From: Heterohyrax brucei
Lineage: Eukaryota; Chordata; Mammalia; Hyracoidea; Procaviidae
Length of the DNA: 64,000 nt
NCBI GenBank assembly: GCA_028571685.1
Contig: CM053143.1
Coordinates: forward strand, 8,051,501 to 8,115,500
Direction: 5' to 3'
Shown: in pieces, positions 11,963 to 22,567 of the stretch
How the letters are laid out: every line of letters begins with the position of its first letter
Numbering within the stretch: position 1 is the stretch's first letter
Notes under the pieces: generated by a model
Seen by the model: the letters and a program-made list of their open reading frames with translations, nothing else
Database searches by the model: none
Told to the model about the DNA's origin: nothing
Made by a program: the position numbers and the translations under genes

Positions 11963-12118
11963 CTCAATAATGCCTGAGGGTCAGGTCCCCTCCATCTTCC
12001 TTGCAGGAACCGGAAATAAAGCCATTTTTAAGAGACTTATTTGTAATGTAATTAACTAATTCAATTAACAATGAAGCATGTAGGGGCCGAACATAAATAC
12101 ATAAAGTTAATAAAATAA

Positions 12119-12270
12119 AAACCCCACGCTGCTGAGTTTTTCCAGACTCACACGAACCTACAGGACAGAGTTTAGAACTGTTCCATAGAGTTTCCAAGGA
12201 GCACCTGGTGGACTGGAACTGCCAAATTTTTGGTTAACACACATAGCACTTAACCACCAGAGTTTTCTGA
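12119..12270 (-). mobile_element. AfroSINE, short form, minus strand
   Basis: AAACCCCACGCTGCTGAG tail side, CAAGGAGCACCTGGTGG centre, ACTTAACCACCAGAG head side. The tail-proximal CGACTC motif is degraded to TTCCAGACTC. Confidence 0.85.
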
Positions 12271-13487
12271 AACATTTATAGTAAGTTTATATAAACTAAC
12301 CCTACGTTTTCGCCACTTAGTACTACATAGAGTTCCGTTGCATACTTTAAAGTTTTGTTTTGTTTTCACGCCAATGACTTAGATTTTGAATAAATTAAAC
12401 ATTAAGGTGAGATTAGCTTGCACTCCTTAGGTCATTTTGTACACATCCACCTTTGGGCCTTTGGGAGCTGAAGAACAGAGGCCACAGCACATGCCACCTA
12501 AAACTCCTCAAGACTTGGCTTCCTGACACAAGGGAGGAGCCACTAAGAGCAATCAAAAGAGTGTAGCTCAAATTAAGAAACAAAGGTGAGACGGCTGAGG
12601 AAGTGAGAGAGAGGAAAGGCATATGAGGAAACACATTATGCTTTTTCTTTATTATCATGGCTACCTAAAAGCACCATCTAGCAAGAGACTGAACCTTTAA
12701 AAGCATGGCAGAAACTTTTCCATTGCAGCACTGCATGCATGTGTTATGATATGTATCAAGCGGCACAAAGGGAAGCAGCTCTGAGACTACACCTGTGTTT
12801 CCTATCTGCTGCAGCCCTGGTTTGCCTATCCGTGATAAGCCCCTTATGAGCTAAGCTGTGCTTTTTACTCTAATCCTTTCCCACATATCTGAACCTGCTG
12901 TGGGATCTTTTTAAACTGCTATTAGCAGTGACTAAAACTTCTAATCCCCTGCTATGCCTTTATTATTAACACATACAATTATCATGCTGTAGCATTAAAG
13001 AACTGTGAAAAACTTTAGCTTATTTCTAAATCTCACCCTTTTAAAGACTAATAGTAAGATTTTCACAGAAATACTATTTAAATCATTTTTGTCTGTATTT
13101 TCACTGTAAATTGCTTTAGCTATAAGGTTAATTGACATCTCTTACAAGGTATGAAAAACTTCAAAGTACCTGGAATGAATTCATTACTAATGCAACTACT
13201 TCATATATGAAAATAATCTTTCTTTGGTTCATTAAAAATGAGGGCGGATTTTCATCCCATTCTTGTAAGAAAAATATAAACCATTATGACGATTAATATG
13301 ATGGTTGGATACAGAATGGAGGTCATCTGACTCCATGGTAATTTTTAAATCAAATATCACAAGTATCTTTTCTCTAATCAAACTCAAGAAACAATACTGA
13401 ATATTCCAAACACTGAAGACTATGAAGATACTCAAGTTCCCCACTATCAACATATAATGGATTCTGAGACGGAGACTGATGGTACTC
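12271..13487. other. Unassigned AT-rich non-coding DNA
   Basis: No recognised repeat or gene. The minus-strand frames at 12413-12658 and 13232-13453 show no domain features beyond generic hydrophobic runs. Confidence 0.4.
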
Positions 13488-13557
13488 TGTTGTTATTAGG
13501 TGTCTATCAAGTCAATTCAAATTCACAGCAACCACATGTGACACAGCAGAACTGCCC

Positions 13558-14033
13558 TCTATTAGGTATCCAGTGCTGCTACAAGAGCAATAACACAAAG
13601 TGGATGACTTCAACAAATAACAGTTTATTCTCTCACAGGCAGGCTTGCTGCCTAAATTCAGGGCATCAGCTCCAAGGAAAGGCTTTCTGTCTCTCAGTTC
13701 TGGAGGAAGGTCCTTGTCATAAATAATTCCCTTGGTCTAGGAGCTTCTTCACATAGGAACCCTGGGTCTAAAGAATGTACTGTGCTCCCAGCATTATGTC
13801 TCTCTGCTGGTTTCTTTTATGTCTCAAAAGAGATTGGCTCAAGACACAATTTAATCTTATAGACTGAGTCCTGCCTCACTGCTCTCATTTCATCAACATC
13901 ATAAAGGCAGGATTTACAACACAAAGGAAAATCACATCAGGTGATAAAATGGTGAACTATCATACAATACGGCAAGTCATGACCTAGCCAAGTTGACAGA
14001 TATTTTGAGGGGCACACATTTCAATGCATGACA
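13558..14033 (-). mobile_element. Solo LTR (MaLR-like) with TGCCC target duplication
   Basis: Same LTR family as 8565-9075: CAGTGCTGCTACAAGAGC at the left, CAGTTTATTCTCTCACAGG, AAAGAGATTGGCTCAAG and TTCAATGCATGACA at the right. TGCCC stands immediately on both sides (13553-13557 and 14034-14038), a 5-bp duplication as expected for ERVL-type integration. Confidence 0.8.
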
Positions 14034-14105
14034 TGCCCTGCACAGTTTCCTTGATCATAATCTTCACAGAAGCAGATTGACAGGCCTTTTGCTCATCGAG
14101 TGGCT

Positions 14106-14135
14106 AAGCCAAGCCAAGTGCCGTCAAGTCTGATT
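14106..14135 (-). mobile_element. Micro-SINE: reversed AfroSINE tail only
   Basis: AAGCCAAGCCAAGTGCCGTC then AAGTCTGATTC, with no other SINE sequence attached. It sits between parts of the older SINE at 13488-14194. Target duplication not clear. Confidence 0.5.
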
Positions 14136-14244
14136 CAAAAAACCAACCTGTGGTTAGGAGCCCAGCACTTAACTATTATGCCACTGAGGCTGGGGGACTG
14201 GTAAGCAGCAGATTGATGACACTTGACCATTTAACAATTACCCA

Positions 14245-14286
14245 CCCAAACCACAAAACTCGCTGTTATCTAGTCAGTTCTGACTC
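14245..14286 (-). mobile_element. AfroSINE tail fragment, minus strand
   Basis: CCAAACCACAAAACTCGC then TGTTATCTAGTCAGTTCTG is only the 3' terminus of a SINE, reversed. It abuts a plus-strand SINE without spacer, forming a tail-to-head junction. Confidence 0.5.
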
Positions 14287-14412
14287 GGTGGCTAAGAGCT
14301 ACAACTGCTAACCAAAGAGGGTGGCAGTTCAAATCCACCAGCCACTCCTTGGGGCAGTTCTACTTTGTCCTACAGGGTCAACTAGGCACTGGAATCAACT
14401 TGATGACAACAG
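14287..14412 (+). mobile_element. AfroSINE, short form
   Basis: GGTGGCTAAGAGCTACAAC head lacking the first bases, B-box GTTCAAATCCACCAGCC, and tail GGAATCAACTTGATGAC. A few bases between the CCTTGG and GGGCAG blocks are missing. Confidence 0.85.
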
Positions 14413-14865
14413 CATTTTACCAATCCCCTAGTCTCTATTACTTTATCTCAAGTTCAATTATTTTTCCTTAGTTTCTGTAACACTAAAAGGGAACTACTCA
14501 ACAAAGAAAGAGCCTAAAACCTTTATTTCAGCTCAGACTCAGGCTCTCTCATTTATACAAGGACTCGGGTAGTAGGGGGTACCCCAGTTTCACCCAGTGG
14601 AATTATACTGGTTGCTGTGTTCCCCACTAACATCTACCCTGACTGGTATGCTTTTTGGTCACCAAGATTTTACTAGGTTGGTTCTTTTCAATCTTGTAAG
14701 TTTGAAGTGGGGTGGGGTAAAGCCCATATATCTCATGTTTGAAAACAATTTCAACCTAAAAATTCCTATAAATGAGAAACAATCGCTCCTCAAATTTCTT
14801 TAAAGATATATAAGAAAAGTTAAAGTCAGATTAGAGAGCAAAAGGCACTGGGTGACATACAGCAT

Positions 14866-15042
14866 ACCTACAGTTGATTACAACTTATGGCAATTCTGTA
14901 AGACAGAGTAGAACTGCCCATAGTTTTTAACACTGTGATCTTTATGGAAGCAAACTGCAAGCTCTTTTCTCCCATAGAGCAACTAATGAGGCTTAAACTT
15001 GGTTAGCTGTGGCATAACAACTGGGCCACCAGGGCTCCTTGA
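14866..15042 (-). mobile_element. AfroSINE, longer form, minus strand
   Basis: CAACTTATGGCAATTCTG, then AGAGTAGAACTGCCC, a central block (CTTTATGGAAGCAAACTGC) and a reversed head CTGGGCCACCAGGGCTCC. Retains the middle block absent from short copies. Confidence 0.75.
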
Positions 15043-15549
15043 CATAGACTCATGAACATATAAATACATACTCCTAAAAAAGAGCAAAGGAAAGAAAATT
15101 TGGAGGTTAAATTAGGCTGCTCTACAGAAAGACAGGTGGCAGGGTGACACTTGGTTCAGTGACAAAACCTTTAACAGGGTGGCTGAATTACTGTTTGCTG
15201 AGCCCCAAGGATGACAGGCAGTACTAAAGTTGACAATTCCTGATACAGCTCGAAATTAATTGCTGAATGCCAACTGAGACCTAAGAGATCTAGGGAAAGG
15301 ATGACAGATCTCTGCTTTATTCAAAACCATGTGAAGAATAGTCTGAAACCTTATTTTTTTCCCCTAAGGCTGCCTGTGTTCCACAAGGAAAAAGAACTTT
15401 CCTGCAAATTCTTCCTTAAAGTAATAGAAATGCCTATCTGTAGGTTTATCTCTTCAAAAATACTAACAACTACAGTCTTTTTAAACTTCCTGGAAACACT
15501 CAAAATTTACTCTGCACAAATTATTATTAGAACTACTAAAAGACAAACC
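15043..15549. other. Unassigned non-coding DNA
   Basis: No gene or repeat recognised; the 15301-15561 frame has no domain signature. Confidence 0.35.
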
Positions 15550-16401
15550 ACCCAATCATAAAATGCTCAAAAGACCTGAACAGACAGCTTACCAAAGACA
15601 ATACTGAAATGGCCAACACGTACACGAAAAGATGCTTAACATCAGCCAATACAGGGAAATGGAAATCAAACTATAGTTCAATATCATCTCACCCCAGTTA
15701 GAATGACAATAATTTAAAAAAAGAAAGAAAAGCAACAAGTACTGAAGTAGTTTTGGAGAAACTGGAAGCCTCATCCACTGCTTGTGGGAATGTAAAATGG
15801 TGCAGGCACCGTGGAAAACAGTCTGAAAGTTCCCAAAGTGCTTAACACAGAATTACCATATGACCCAGCAATCCCAATCCTAGGTACATACCGAGAAGAA
15901 ATGAAGACAAATACATAAACAGAAACCTGTACACTGACATTCACTTTAGCACTCTTCACAATAGCCAAAAAGTAAAAACCACCAAAATGTCCAACAGATG
16001 AATGGATAAACACAATGTAGTATGTACACAGAATGAATTATTCTGCAGCCATAAAGAGAAATGAAGTTTGAAGGCGTACCATAACGTGGATGAACCTTGA
16101 AAGCTTTACGGTGAGTGAAGTAAGTTGGGTACAAAAGGACCAGCATTGTAGGACCTCACTTACACAGAATATACAATACACAGAAGATTATGAGTAGTAA
16201 CCAGAGATGAGAGAGAGGAGACAAAGATGAGTTTTTGTTTTTTTGGGGGGGGGGTCACCCAGTTTACATTAACAATGGTAGAAGATTTTAGATGAGGAAA
16301 GCAATAAAGCGGTTAGAAAACAAAAAAGTCACCTAAGTCACTGAATTATAAAGTGAAAGTTGTGTAGCCCAATGTTTCCATCATAATAAAAAAAAAAAAA
16401 A
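15550..16401 (+). mobile_element. Old L1 3' end (ORF2 C-terminus plus 3'UTR)
   Basis: Degenerate ORF2 C-terminal sequence: CCACTGCTTGTGGGAATG, ATATGACCCAGCAATCCC, then AACAGATGAATGGATAAAC. It corresponds to the segment at 45600-45850 in the large L1 but is far more diverged, including loss of frame. The 3' side runs to an AATAAA-like A-rich end at about 16384-16401 after TCACTGAATTATAAAGTG. An older eutherian L1M-type copy, 5'-truncated. Confidence 0.75.
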
Positions 16402-16499
16402 AGAGGGAAAGAGAGAGTATTATTATAGAACTGCATCTAATAGAGTGAAATACTGGCATTGTAAGTAAGGGAAAAAAATCTAAACCATAAAACATAAAG

Positions 16500-16700
16500 A
16501 CTGTATGGCTGGAAAAAGCATGAGTTTGAAGCCAGACACCTGGATTGGAGTTCATACTTCAGTGGGAGCTATGTAAACTACAGTGATTTACTCTGCGTAA
16601 TTTATAAAATGGAGATGCCCCTGTTGTCCTCAAAGCTCAAGAGACAGCACCCACGGAGCGCCTAGCTCAGTGCTGGGCACCTCATCTCCACTCAGTGTTA
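16500..16700 (+). mobile_element. MIR SINE
   Basis: GAGTTTGAAGCCAGACACC, TTTATAAAATGGAGATGC, then CGCCTAGCTCAGTGCTGGGC and ACTCAGTGTTAGCTGCC follow the MIR order of tRNA-derived part, core and tail. The head is missing. Confidence 0.65.
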
Positions 16701-16945
16701 GCTGCCGTCACCGTGAGCAGAAAGTGGCCAGCCAGGGTTTGAGTCCACATCTGTCTGTCTCCAAAGCCCATGTCTGTCTTGTGTTATTCCAAGTCAACAC
16801 TACTACTGTTGCTCAACATGTTTATTAGTACGCAGAAGGTTTATAAATTCTAAAAGCTGGATTATAAAATTCACATTCTCTTGAGGAAGAGCTGGGATAG
16901 CACAGATGATCAAGTGATGTACATCCCTGCTAGCTTTGAACCTGA

Positions 16946-16983
16946 CTATGATCGGATTCGACTCGACAGCACTTGGCTTGGCT
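16946..16983 (+). mobile_element. Micro-SINE: AfroSINE tail only
   Basis: CTATGATCGGATTCGACTCG then ACAGCACTTGGCTTGGC. This is only the last ~38 bp of a SINE, with an (TTGGC)-type tail instead of A/T. It is well preserved. No convincing target duplication seen. Confidence 0.6.
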
Positions 16984-17949
16984 GGCATGAAACATAAAGA
17001 GTGATGAACCCATTAAGCTATCTGGTTCCTTTTAGCATAATTCTAAAGCCATATGGATGGGTAATTCTGTTTACTTTCCACTGATTAGCAAACGATTAAA
17101 GACACACCAATTCAAATCAGTTTTCAAATGCACGAAATTTAAGGCTGAGGAAAACTTAGTGTTTTCAAAGCGTGCACCAATGAAGGCTTTTCTTTTCAGT
17201 TTTAATTGTTCTTTCCAAAACTTTTAAACATTCAGTAAAATAATCTCAATTTGCTTTGCTTTGTTCTTTGCCTTCAAATACTGTAAATGGCTGGATTCCA
17301 GACAGAGTAGTTATCCTCAAATGCCTTCCAATGAGCCCTGCCAGATTCTGTGGTTCAGAAGTAATTTAAAAGCAGAAATGTGTAGCAAATGAGACCTAAT
17401 GGAAAACACTGAATGCTTTATAGTTAAAAAGATAACTTTTTTTTTCCTCAGACAGAAACAGACAATACACACACATGCACATGGGCATATGAATGCACAG
17501 ACACACAAACTCATGTAAACAAAACAGAAAATGAATTGCTACGTGTTTCATTTGTCTCCACTATAGACACTAATTGGCAAAATTAAAAAATATATTTGGT
17601 AAGTTGTTTTCTTTTTCAATAGAATATGAAATTCATGATGCAACTATTAACCAAACTCAACAATGACACTAAGTCAAAACAGTATTTAGAAGAATTCTAC
17701 CTTTATTTTACAATTCTGTTGGAAGGGTTTAATGTCCTCAAGTTCACAAAAGCAACTTTCTTATATTAGACAGATTCTATGTATAATGTAGCAGCTGTTT
17801 AATAGTAACTTATTAAAGAATAAATGCACATCTGGTTGGTGAAATTTTCATCACTAGTTATTCAAAGCACAGGCTGAGAGGTTCCAGAAGTGGCTCATAT
17901 ATTAGATAAAGGATAATTAGAACCAGGGCTTTCCATACCGGGCTCTCCC
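16984..17949. other. Unassigned non-coding DNA with a CA-rich patch
   Basis: A short degenerate CA-rich patch lies at 17466-17510. Nothing else recognised. Confidence 0.35.
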
Positions 17950-18290
17950 TGGATCTGTTGATTCATCCATCCTTCCACATATTCATGAAGTGCTGACTAA
18001 ATGCCATGTAACTTACTAACCTGTACCTGTTGGCACTGAGTCATTTCCAATTCCTGGTGACCCTAAAAGGACAGAGCAGAACTGCCCCACAGGGTTTGCA
18101 AGGAGCACTGGTGGATTTGAACTGCTCACCTTTTGGTTAGCACCCATGCTCTTAACCATTGCGCCAGCAGGGCTCCATTTAATACATACTCACCACATGA
18201 ATAGCAGAACAAAGGACAAAGTCAGTCCCTGCCTTCATGGAGCTTACGGTCCAGGTTGAAATTAATCAAGGGTTTAAAAACATGATAGGG
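17950..18290 (+). repeat. Ancient interspersed repeat interrupted by a SINE
   Basis: GATTCATCCATCC..GAAGTGCTGACTAAATGCC before the SINE, and AAAGTCAGTCCCTGCC then TTCATGGAGCTTACGGTCC after it, form one widely dispersed old mammalian repeat. I cannot name the family. Similar text recurs at 20340-20430 and 37080-37190. Confidence 0.4.
18026..18177 (-). mobile_element. AfroSINE, short form, minus strand
   Basis: TGTTGGCACTGAGTCATTTCC tail side, ACAGGGTTTGCAAGGAGC centre, TTGCGCCAGCAGGGCTCC head side. Inserted into the older repeat that flanks it. Confidence 0.9.
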
Positions 18291-18979
18291 ACGACAAGGG
18301 AATGACCCAGTCCGGGCCACTGAAAGGCTGCTTCTCCATCACAACCACTTTAGGAATGACTGGAGTTAGCTACAAGGGAGGTGAGGAGAGTCCTCCAAGC
18401 AGAAAGGAATAAGAGCGAGTGCAGGAAAGCAAAAACAGAGCAGAGGGAAGAGAGAGTGAAGCCTACAGAGGGAGACAGCAAAGTAACCTTGATGGGCCCT
18501 CAAAGGAATGTCTAGATTTACTCTAACGGCAATGGAAACTATACAAAAGTCTTAAACTGTGCAGGCTCTACCAGCAGCATGCGGGAAGTAGGGGTGATGT
18601 GTCCTCACAACAAAGCAGGCTGCTAGGTCAGATAGAAAGCTGTCACCACAGCCCAGAAAAGAAGTGATGGTGGCATTACCTGGGGTACTGTCAATGACAG
18701 TGGAAAGTGAGCGGCCATCCCAAAGATACACGGGAGTTACACAGGACATAATGTGCGAGTGAGGGAGACAGAAGTCAAAGACACACAGGACTCTGGCATG
18801 GGCAACTCGATAAATGAAAGGATCTTCACTGGAGGCAGAGCACGATGGAAGGAGGAAGGAAAGATGATGTGTTGAGTTTCAGCAGCATGAGCCTAAGATG
18901 CTTGCTAGGCAACTGGATCACAAGTTTGGAGCCCTTTGAAAGCTGTGGGCTAGAGATATGGATTTGAGCACCCAGACCT
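18291..18979. other. Unassigned non-coding DNA, purine-rich in part
   Basis: GA-rich sequence at 18360-18480. The minus-strand frames at 18552-18749 and 18826-19026 lack domains. No repeat assigned. Confidence 0.35.
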
Positions 18980-19295
18980 CTGTGGTCCCATATGGCAGCC
19001 ATTAGCCACATATGGCTGTGGAACACCTCAGATGTGGTTAATGCACACTGAGACGTGCTATAATGTAAAATACACGCTAAGTTTCAAAGACTCTGTGGAA
19101 AAGAATGCAAGATCTCACTAATCATTTTTATCCTGATTATAAGTGGAAATGTTATTATCATCTATGGGGTTAAAATAAAATATTAAAATCAGTTTCTTCT
19201 CCTTTTTATTTTTACAGTAGACCACTAGAAAATTTAAAGTAATTTATGCGGTTCAGAGTAACTCACGTTATATTTCTATCAGGACACAGCAATAC
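18980..19295. mobile_element. hAT-like non-autonomous DNA transposon
   Basis: ATATGGCAGCCATTAGCC, ACATATGGCTGTGGAACACC and GTAAAATACACGCTAAG at the left and ACGTTATATTTCTATCAGGAC at the right are the signature of a common old mammalian DNA transposon. In that family the terminus reads roughly cagtgctgtccaatagaa. Family name not asserted. Confidence 0.55.
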
Positions 19296-20002
19296 GGACA
19301 GTGAGTGAAGTTTAGAAGCGTCAAGAAGAGCACTAATGAGAATCTCATCTCGGACAGAGACGGGGAGTTCAACACTTGGAATGGGTCTGACGAGAAGGGT
19401 CTAAAAACATGAGTAAGGTGCTGAAGCTGGATAACGTGGTGCAAGAGAAGGCATGACAAATGACAAATACAGGCCCTGATCAGCACGAAGTGGGAGGCAG
19501 AGTCAAAATCTCCGAGGAGGTCAAATAAGCAAAGGACAGAAAAGCACATTCACACAAGAAATTAGGTCAGACAAATAAATGGTCTTTAAAATACTCAGTT
19601 TTGAAAAGCTGTAATTATTAATCTTCCTGAATGTTATATTTTTACTACAAAGTTCCAATTCTTATTGCATTGCTTTTCAACCAGCAAATTATTTAAAATC
19701 AAAGTTTCTCATCTATGCTTCTTTTATTAACCCGTGTTTCTTACCACCACCCCAAATGGTCCTTCAGTATTATCGGAAATCCTTAGGGGCTACCAGGACT
19801 GGAAAAAAATCAAAGAAAAGAGAGGAAGAAGAAAGAGAAAAACAAACAAACAAAAAAAAAACCCCACCTTTGTTCACAAACTACTATTTCTTTCACAGTG
19901 ATTCAGACACTGCTTCTATGTGATCATGCTTATACATTACTATCAGACTTGTGGCTTTAGGCAGTGTCTAAAATTTCTCAGATTCCATACATCTGTGCCT
20001 AA
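19296..20002. other. Unassigned non-coding DNA
   Basis: No gene or repeat recognised. A short A/C-rich run occurs at 19840-19866. Confidence 0.35.
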
Positions 20003-20156
20003 CTACATACTGCCATCAAGTCAATTCTGACTCACAGTGACCCTACAGAAGAGCAGAACTGCCCCATAGAGTTTCCAAGGAGTGCCTGGCAGATTTGACC
20101 TGCTAACCTTTTGGTGAGCAGACGTAGCACTTAGCCACTACACTACCAGGGTTTCC
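20003..20156 (-). mobile_element. AfroSINE, short form, minus strand
   Basis: ACATACTGCCATCAAGTC, CACAGTGACCCTACAGAAG, TTGACCTGCTAACC and TACACTACCAGGGTTTCC. Complete; the A/T microsatellite 20155-20192 starts at its head side. Confidence 0.9.
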
Positions 20157-20192
20157 ATATATATATGGTTATATATATGTATACTGTATACA
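20155..20192. repeat. AT-rich microsatellite
   Basis: Alternating ATATATATGG..TATATATATGTATAC repeat directly next to a SINE end. Confidence 0.8.
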
Positions 20193-20544
20193 TCGATGGT
20201 TAGTTTCTCCATAATTCTTTATTCTATTTTCAATAAAACGGTTTAGATGTGGAAGTCTCACCACATACACCAGATGCAAATATAGCTACTGTGAATAAAT
20301 TAAACATCTGTCCACTGTTTCCCTACTAGTTTTCCCAAAGCATTTATTCCACAAATATTTACTGAGAACTCTAAGCTCCAATAAGGATACAGCTGTGAAC
20401 AAAACAATCCCTGGCCTCAGTGAGCTTGAAAATGTAGTGGTAGAAAATACAAATAACACTGATTCAGAGGAATCATGATAAATACTAAGTGACCTCAGCG
20501 GCAGCAGTGGGCTGCAATGCTTCCAACCGCCAAGCACTGCATTA

Positions 20545-20705
20545 TTAACCCCTTCACACGCATTACCTCATTTGACGCCCCAAACAAACTGTAGTTGACT
20601 TCAGTTAGGCCTATTTTTTAAAAAATGAAGGCACAGAAAGAGGAACACATCTCAGGTTACACAGTTTGTCAGTGCCTCAAAGCAGGAGCAGAAGTCCTCT
20701 CAGTA
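20545..20705 (-). mobile_element. MIR SINE, minus strand
   Basis: CATTACCTCATTTGACGCC, AAAATGAAGGCACAGAAAG and TTACACAGTTTGTCAGTG match the reverse complement of MIR landmarks in order. Confidence 0.65.
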
Positions 20706-20747
20706 CCATATACTTCTTTACATGATTTCCCACCCCTGCTGTTTCCA

Positions 20748-20916
20748 AGGAGCCCTGGTCATGCAACAGTTACGAGCTTAGCTGTGAATCAAAATGTTGG
20801 CAGTCCAAATCCACCAGCCACTCCTTGGAAACCGCACAGGGCAGTTCTACTCCGTCCTGTAGGGTCTGTAGGAGTTGTATCAACTCAGCTGGCAATGGGC
20901 TGGTATTTCCCAAGAG
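20748..20916 (+). mobile_element. AfroSINE, short form
   Basis: AAGGAGCCCTGGTCATGC head, B-box GTCCAAATCCACCAGCC, GGGCAGTTCTACTCCG, then GAGTTGTATCAACTCAGC tail. Complete. The 145-aa frame across it (20625-21062) is produced by the SINE and has no domain. Confidence 0.9.
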
Positions 20917-21138
20917 CAAAAGGCAGAAGACATTTGGGGCTCCTCTCCCCCTCTCCCTCTTCTCAGGGCCTCAGGATAGAATTTCAAAGTGAATGGGTAG
21001 GCAAGGCTCAGCTCCTCTCTACCCTCAGGGCAGCCTGCGCCTCAGCCACTCCCCCGGGGTGAATCTGAACAGTCATCGCAGAGTGGCATCTACCATAGTG
21101 GTAACCCACACTGTTTGATTTATATCTAATTCATTTTT

Positions 21139-21338
21139 TTTAGCTGTCAGAGACTTGACTCAGACTCATGGCAACCCTATGCATGTAGAGCAGAACTGTT
21201 CCACAGAGTTTTCAAGGCTGTGACCTCTCAGAATCAGATCACCAGGCCTGTCTTCCGACTTCCCCCACGGGTTCCAGCTGTCAGCCTTTTGTCTAGCAGT
21301 CAAGTGCTTAACCATTTGCCCCACGGCAGGGAAACAAT
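21139..21338 (-). mobile_element. AfroSINE, longer form, minus strand
   Basis: GACTTGACTCAGACTCATGG, AACCCTATGCATGTAGAGC, central block GGCTGTGACCTCTCAG, and head side TTAACCATTTGCCCCACGG. Retains the middle block. Confidence 0.75.
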
Positions 21339-21544
21339 TACGAGGGGAGGGACTGTAAGTTTATATCCCCTGCATCTGCAAAACTGCCTGGCACAAAGGA
21401 GGTGCCAGAAAACACTAGTTCGATGAATAAAAGTGAATTTCCAAATTGAAGAAGTTCATTGTTGTACATGCTATTTTATTTTTTTAGGGACAGGTGGGTT
21501 TTAATTCATTTAGCCAGTACATTTAATCACCAATATCAGTATTA

Positions 21545-21690
21545 CAATCTTTTTTTTATTTTAAATTTTCTCTTTTTCTTTTTATTAATTTTTTTATTTA
21601 ATACGACTGAGTGAAAAGGTACATCCCCATACAAATTTAGATGCCCACATCCATGCAGCCTCCACCGCTCTCCCTGTCCGGCAAATTTCT
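21545..21690 (-). mobile_element. L1 3'UTR end, severely 5'-truncated
   Basis: The reverse complement matches the last ~140 bp of the L1s at 49430-49505 and 59455-59520: GGGAGAGCGGTGGAGGC, GTGGGCATCTAAATTTG and TTTTCACTCAGTCG, followed by an A-rich tail (T-rich on this strand). It shows a third insertion of that L1 lineage. Confidence 0.8.
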
Positions 21691-22135
21691 TATTCTCCCT
21701 TGCTTTCCAGTATAGAGCAGAATAAATGTAAACACACTTTCTCAGGGTCATCATTATAAACTCTAATGTTGGCAGATGGTTGTAAACGAAATGATGCCAT
21801 CAGAGGCTAATGAGGTTAATAGGTCATTTGACTGGATAACAAATAGCTTCCTAATCATGGTGATAAGTGCTTATGTCTATTTGTGAGGGTTTTAATGTCC
21901 TATCCTACCACTTTGTGTTTGTCCTCATCCCCTAATTTCATGCTTCTAATATACAAAGATCCAAGAAGTCTCATCCTTGTTTACCGGCCCTACCTAAAGG
22001 GTGTAAGCTTGAGAGGCGAGATGCTGTTGTATCTATTTTAACTACTTGAGTGAAGTGACTTTCCATTCTTTCTGCTGTCTTCCGTTTTCAAGCTTTAGGG
22101 TTAATTTAAATATTACTCTAATTCTGCTGCATTCA

Positions 22136-22567
22136 AAGGCGAGCATGTAACAGGTACCAGCCACTAAGGCTGTATATCCCATGCCAAGGAGATTGGATTG
22201 GGGGGTTTGGGTGGTAAGAACTATCGATGTGAACAGGAGAGGCACATCTGTGTTGTGTGTTAGATGTTTTACTGTGGTTACTATATATTCAGCAATTTGA
22301 CGGCATAAACTAAGAGACTATTTCAATATTCTGGGAAAATGTCATGGCCTGAACCAAGCTGTAATTTAGAAGTTGCAATTATAAGATCCGAAAACGTAAT
22401 TTTATAGATGTTTCCAAACCTTTGAGCTCTTTCCCATTACTGTATTTAGTCTGGGAAACCCTGGTGGCATAGTGGTTAAGAGCTACACCTGCTAACTGAA
22501 AGGCTGGCAGTTTGAATCTATCAGGTATTTCTTGGAAACTCTGTGGCATACTTCTACTGTATCTTAT
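22136..22567 (+). repeat. Inverted duplication, arm 1 (432 bp)
   Basis: It pairs with the reverse complement of 24034-24465; both arms are 432 bp and about nine in ten bases agree by eye. It starts at AAGGCGAGCATGTAACAGG, contains about 320 bp of otherwise unique sequence and ends in the SINE 22455-22567. This SINE is cut off exactly at the arm boundary (CTACTGTATCTTAT). Confidence 0.9.
22455..22567 (+). mobile_element. AfroSINE truncated at a duplication boundary
   Basis: AAACCCTGGTGGCATAGTGG head and CAGTTTGAATCTATCAGG B-box. The SINE stops at CTGTATCTTAT, where its mirrored copy at 23991-24149 continues to a normal tail. The loss therefore came from the duplication, not from retrotransposition. 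Confidence 0.85.

Larger units (their letters stand above)
13488..14194 (-). mobile_element. AfroSINE split by an LTR, minus strand
   Basis: The tail side lies at 13488-13557 (GTCTATCAAGTCAATTC..CAGAACTGCCC). The element continues at 14034 (TGCCCTGCACAGTTTCC) to the head side near 14194 (TTAACTATTATGCCACTGAGG). It is the longer SINE form. A further micro-SINE lies inside at about 14106-14135. Confidence 0.8.

Noticed and set aside
20625..21062. 145-aa plus-strand frame
   Set aside because: It spans a MIR tail and an AfroSINE; composition follows the repeats.
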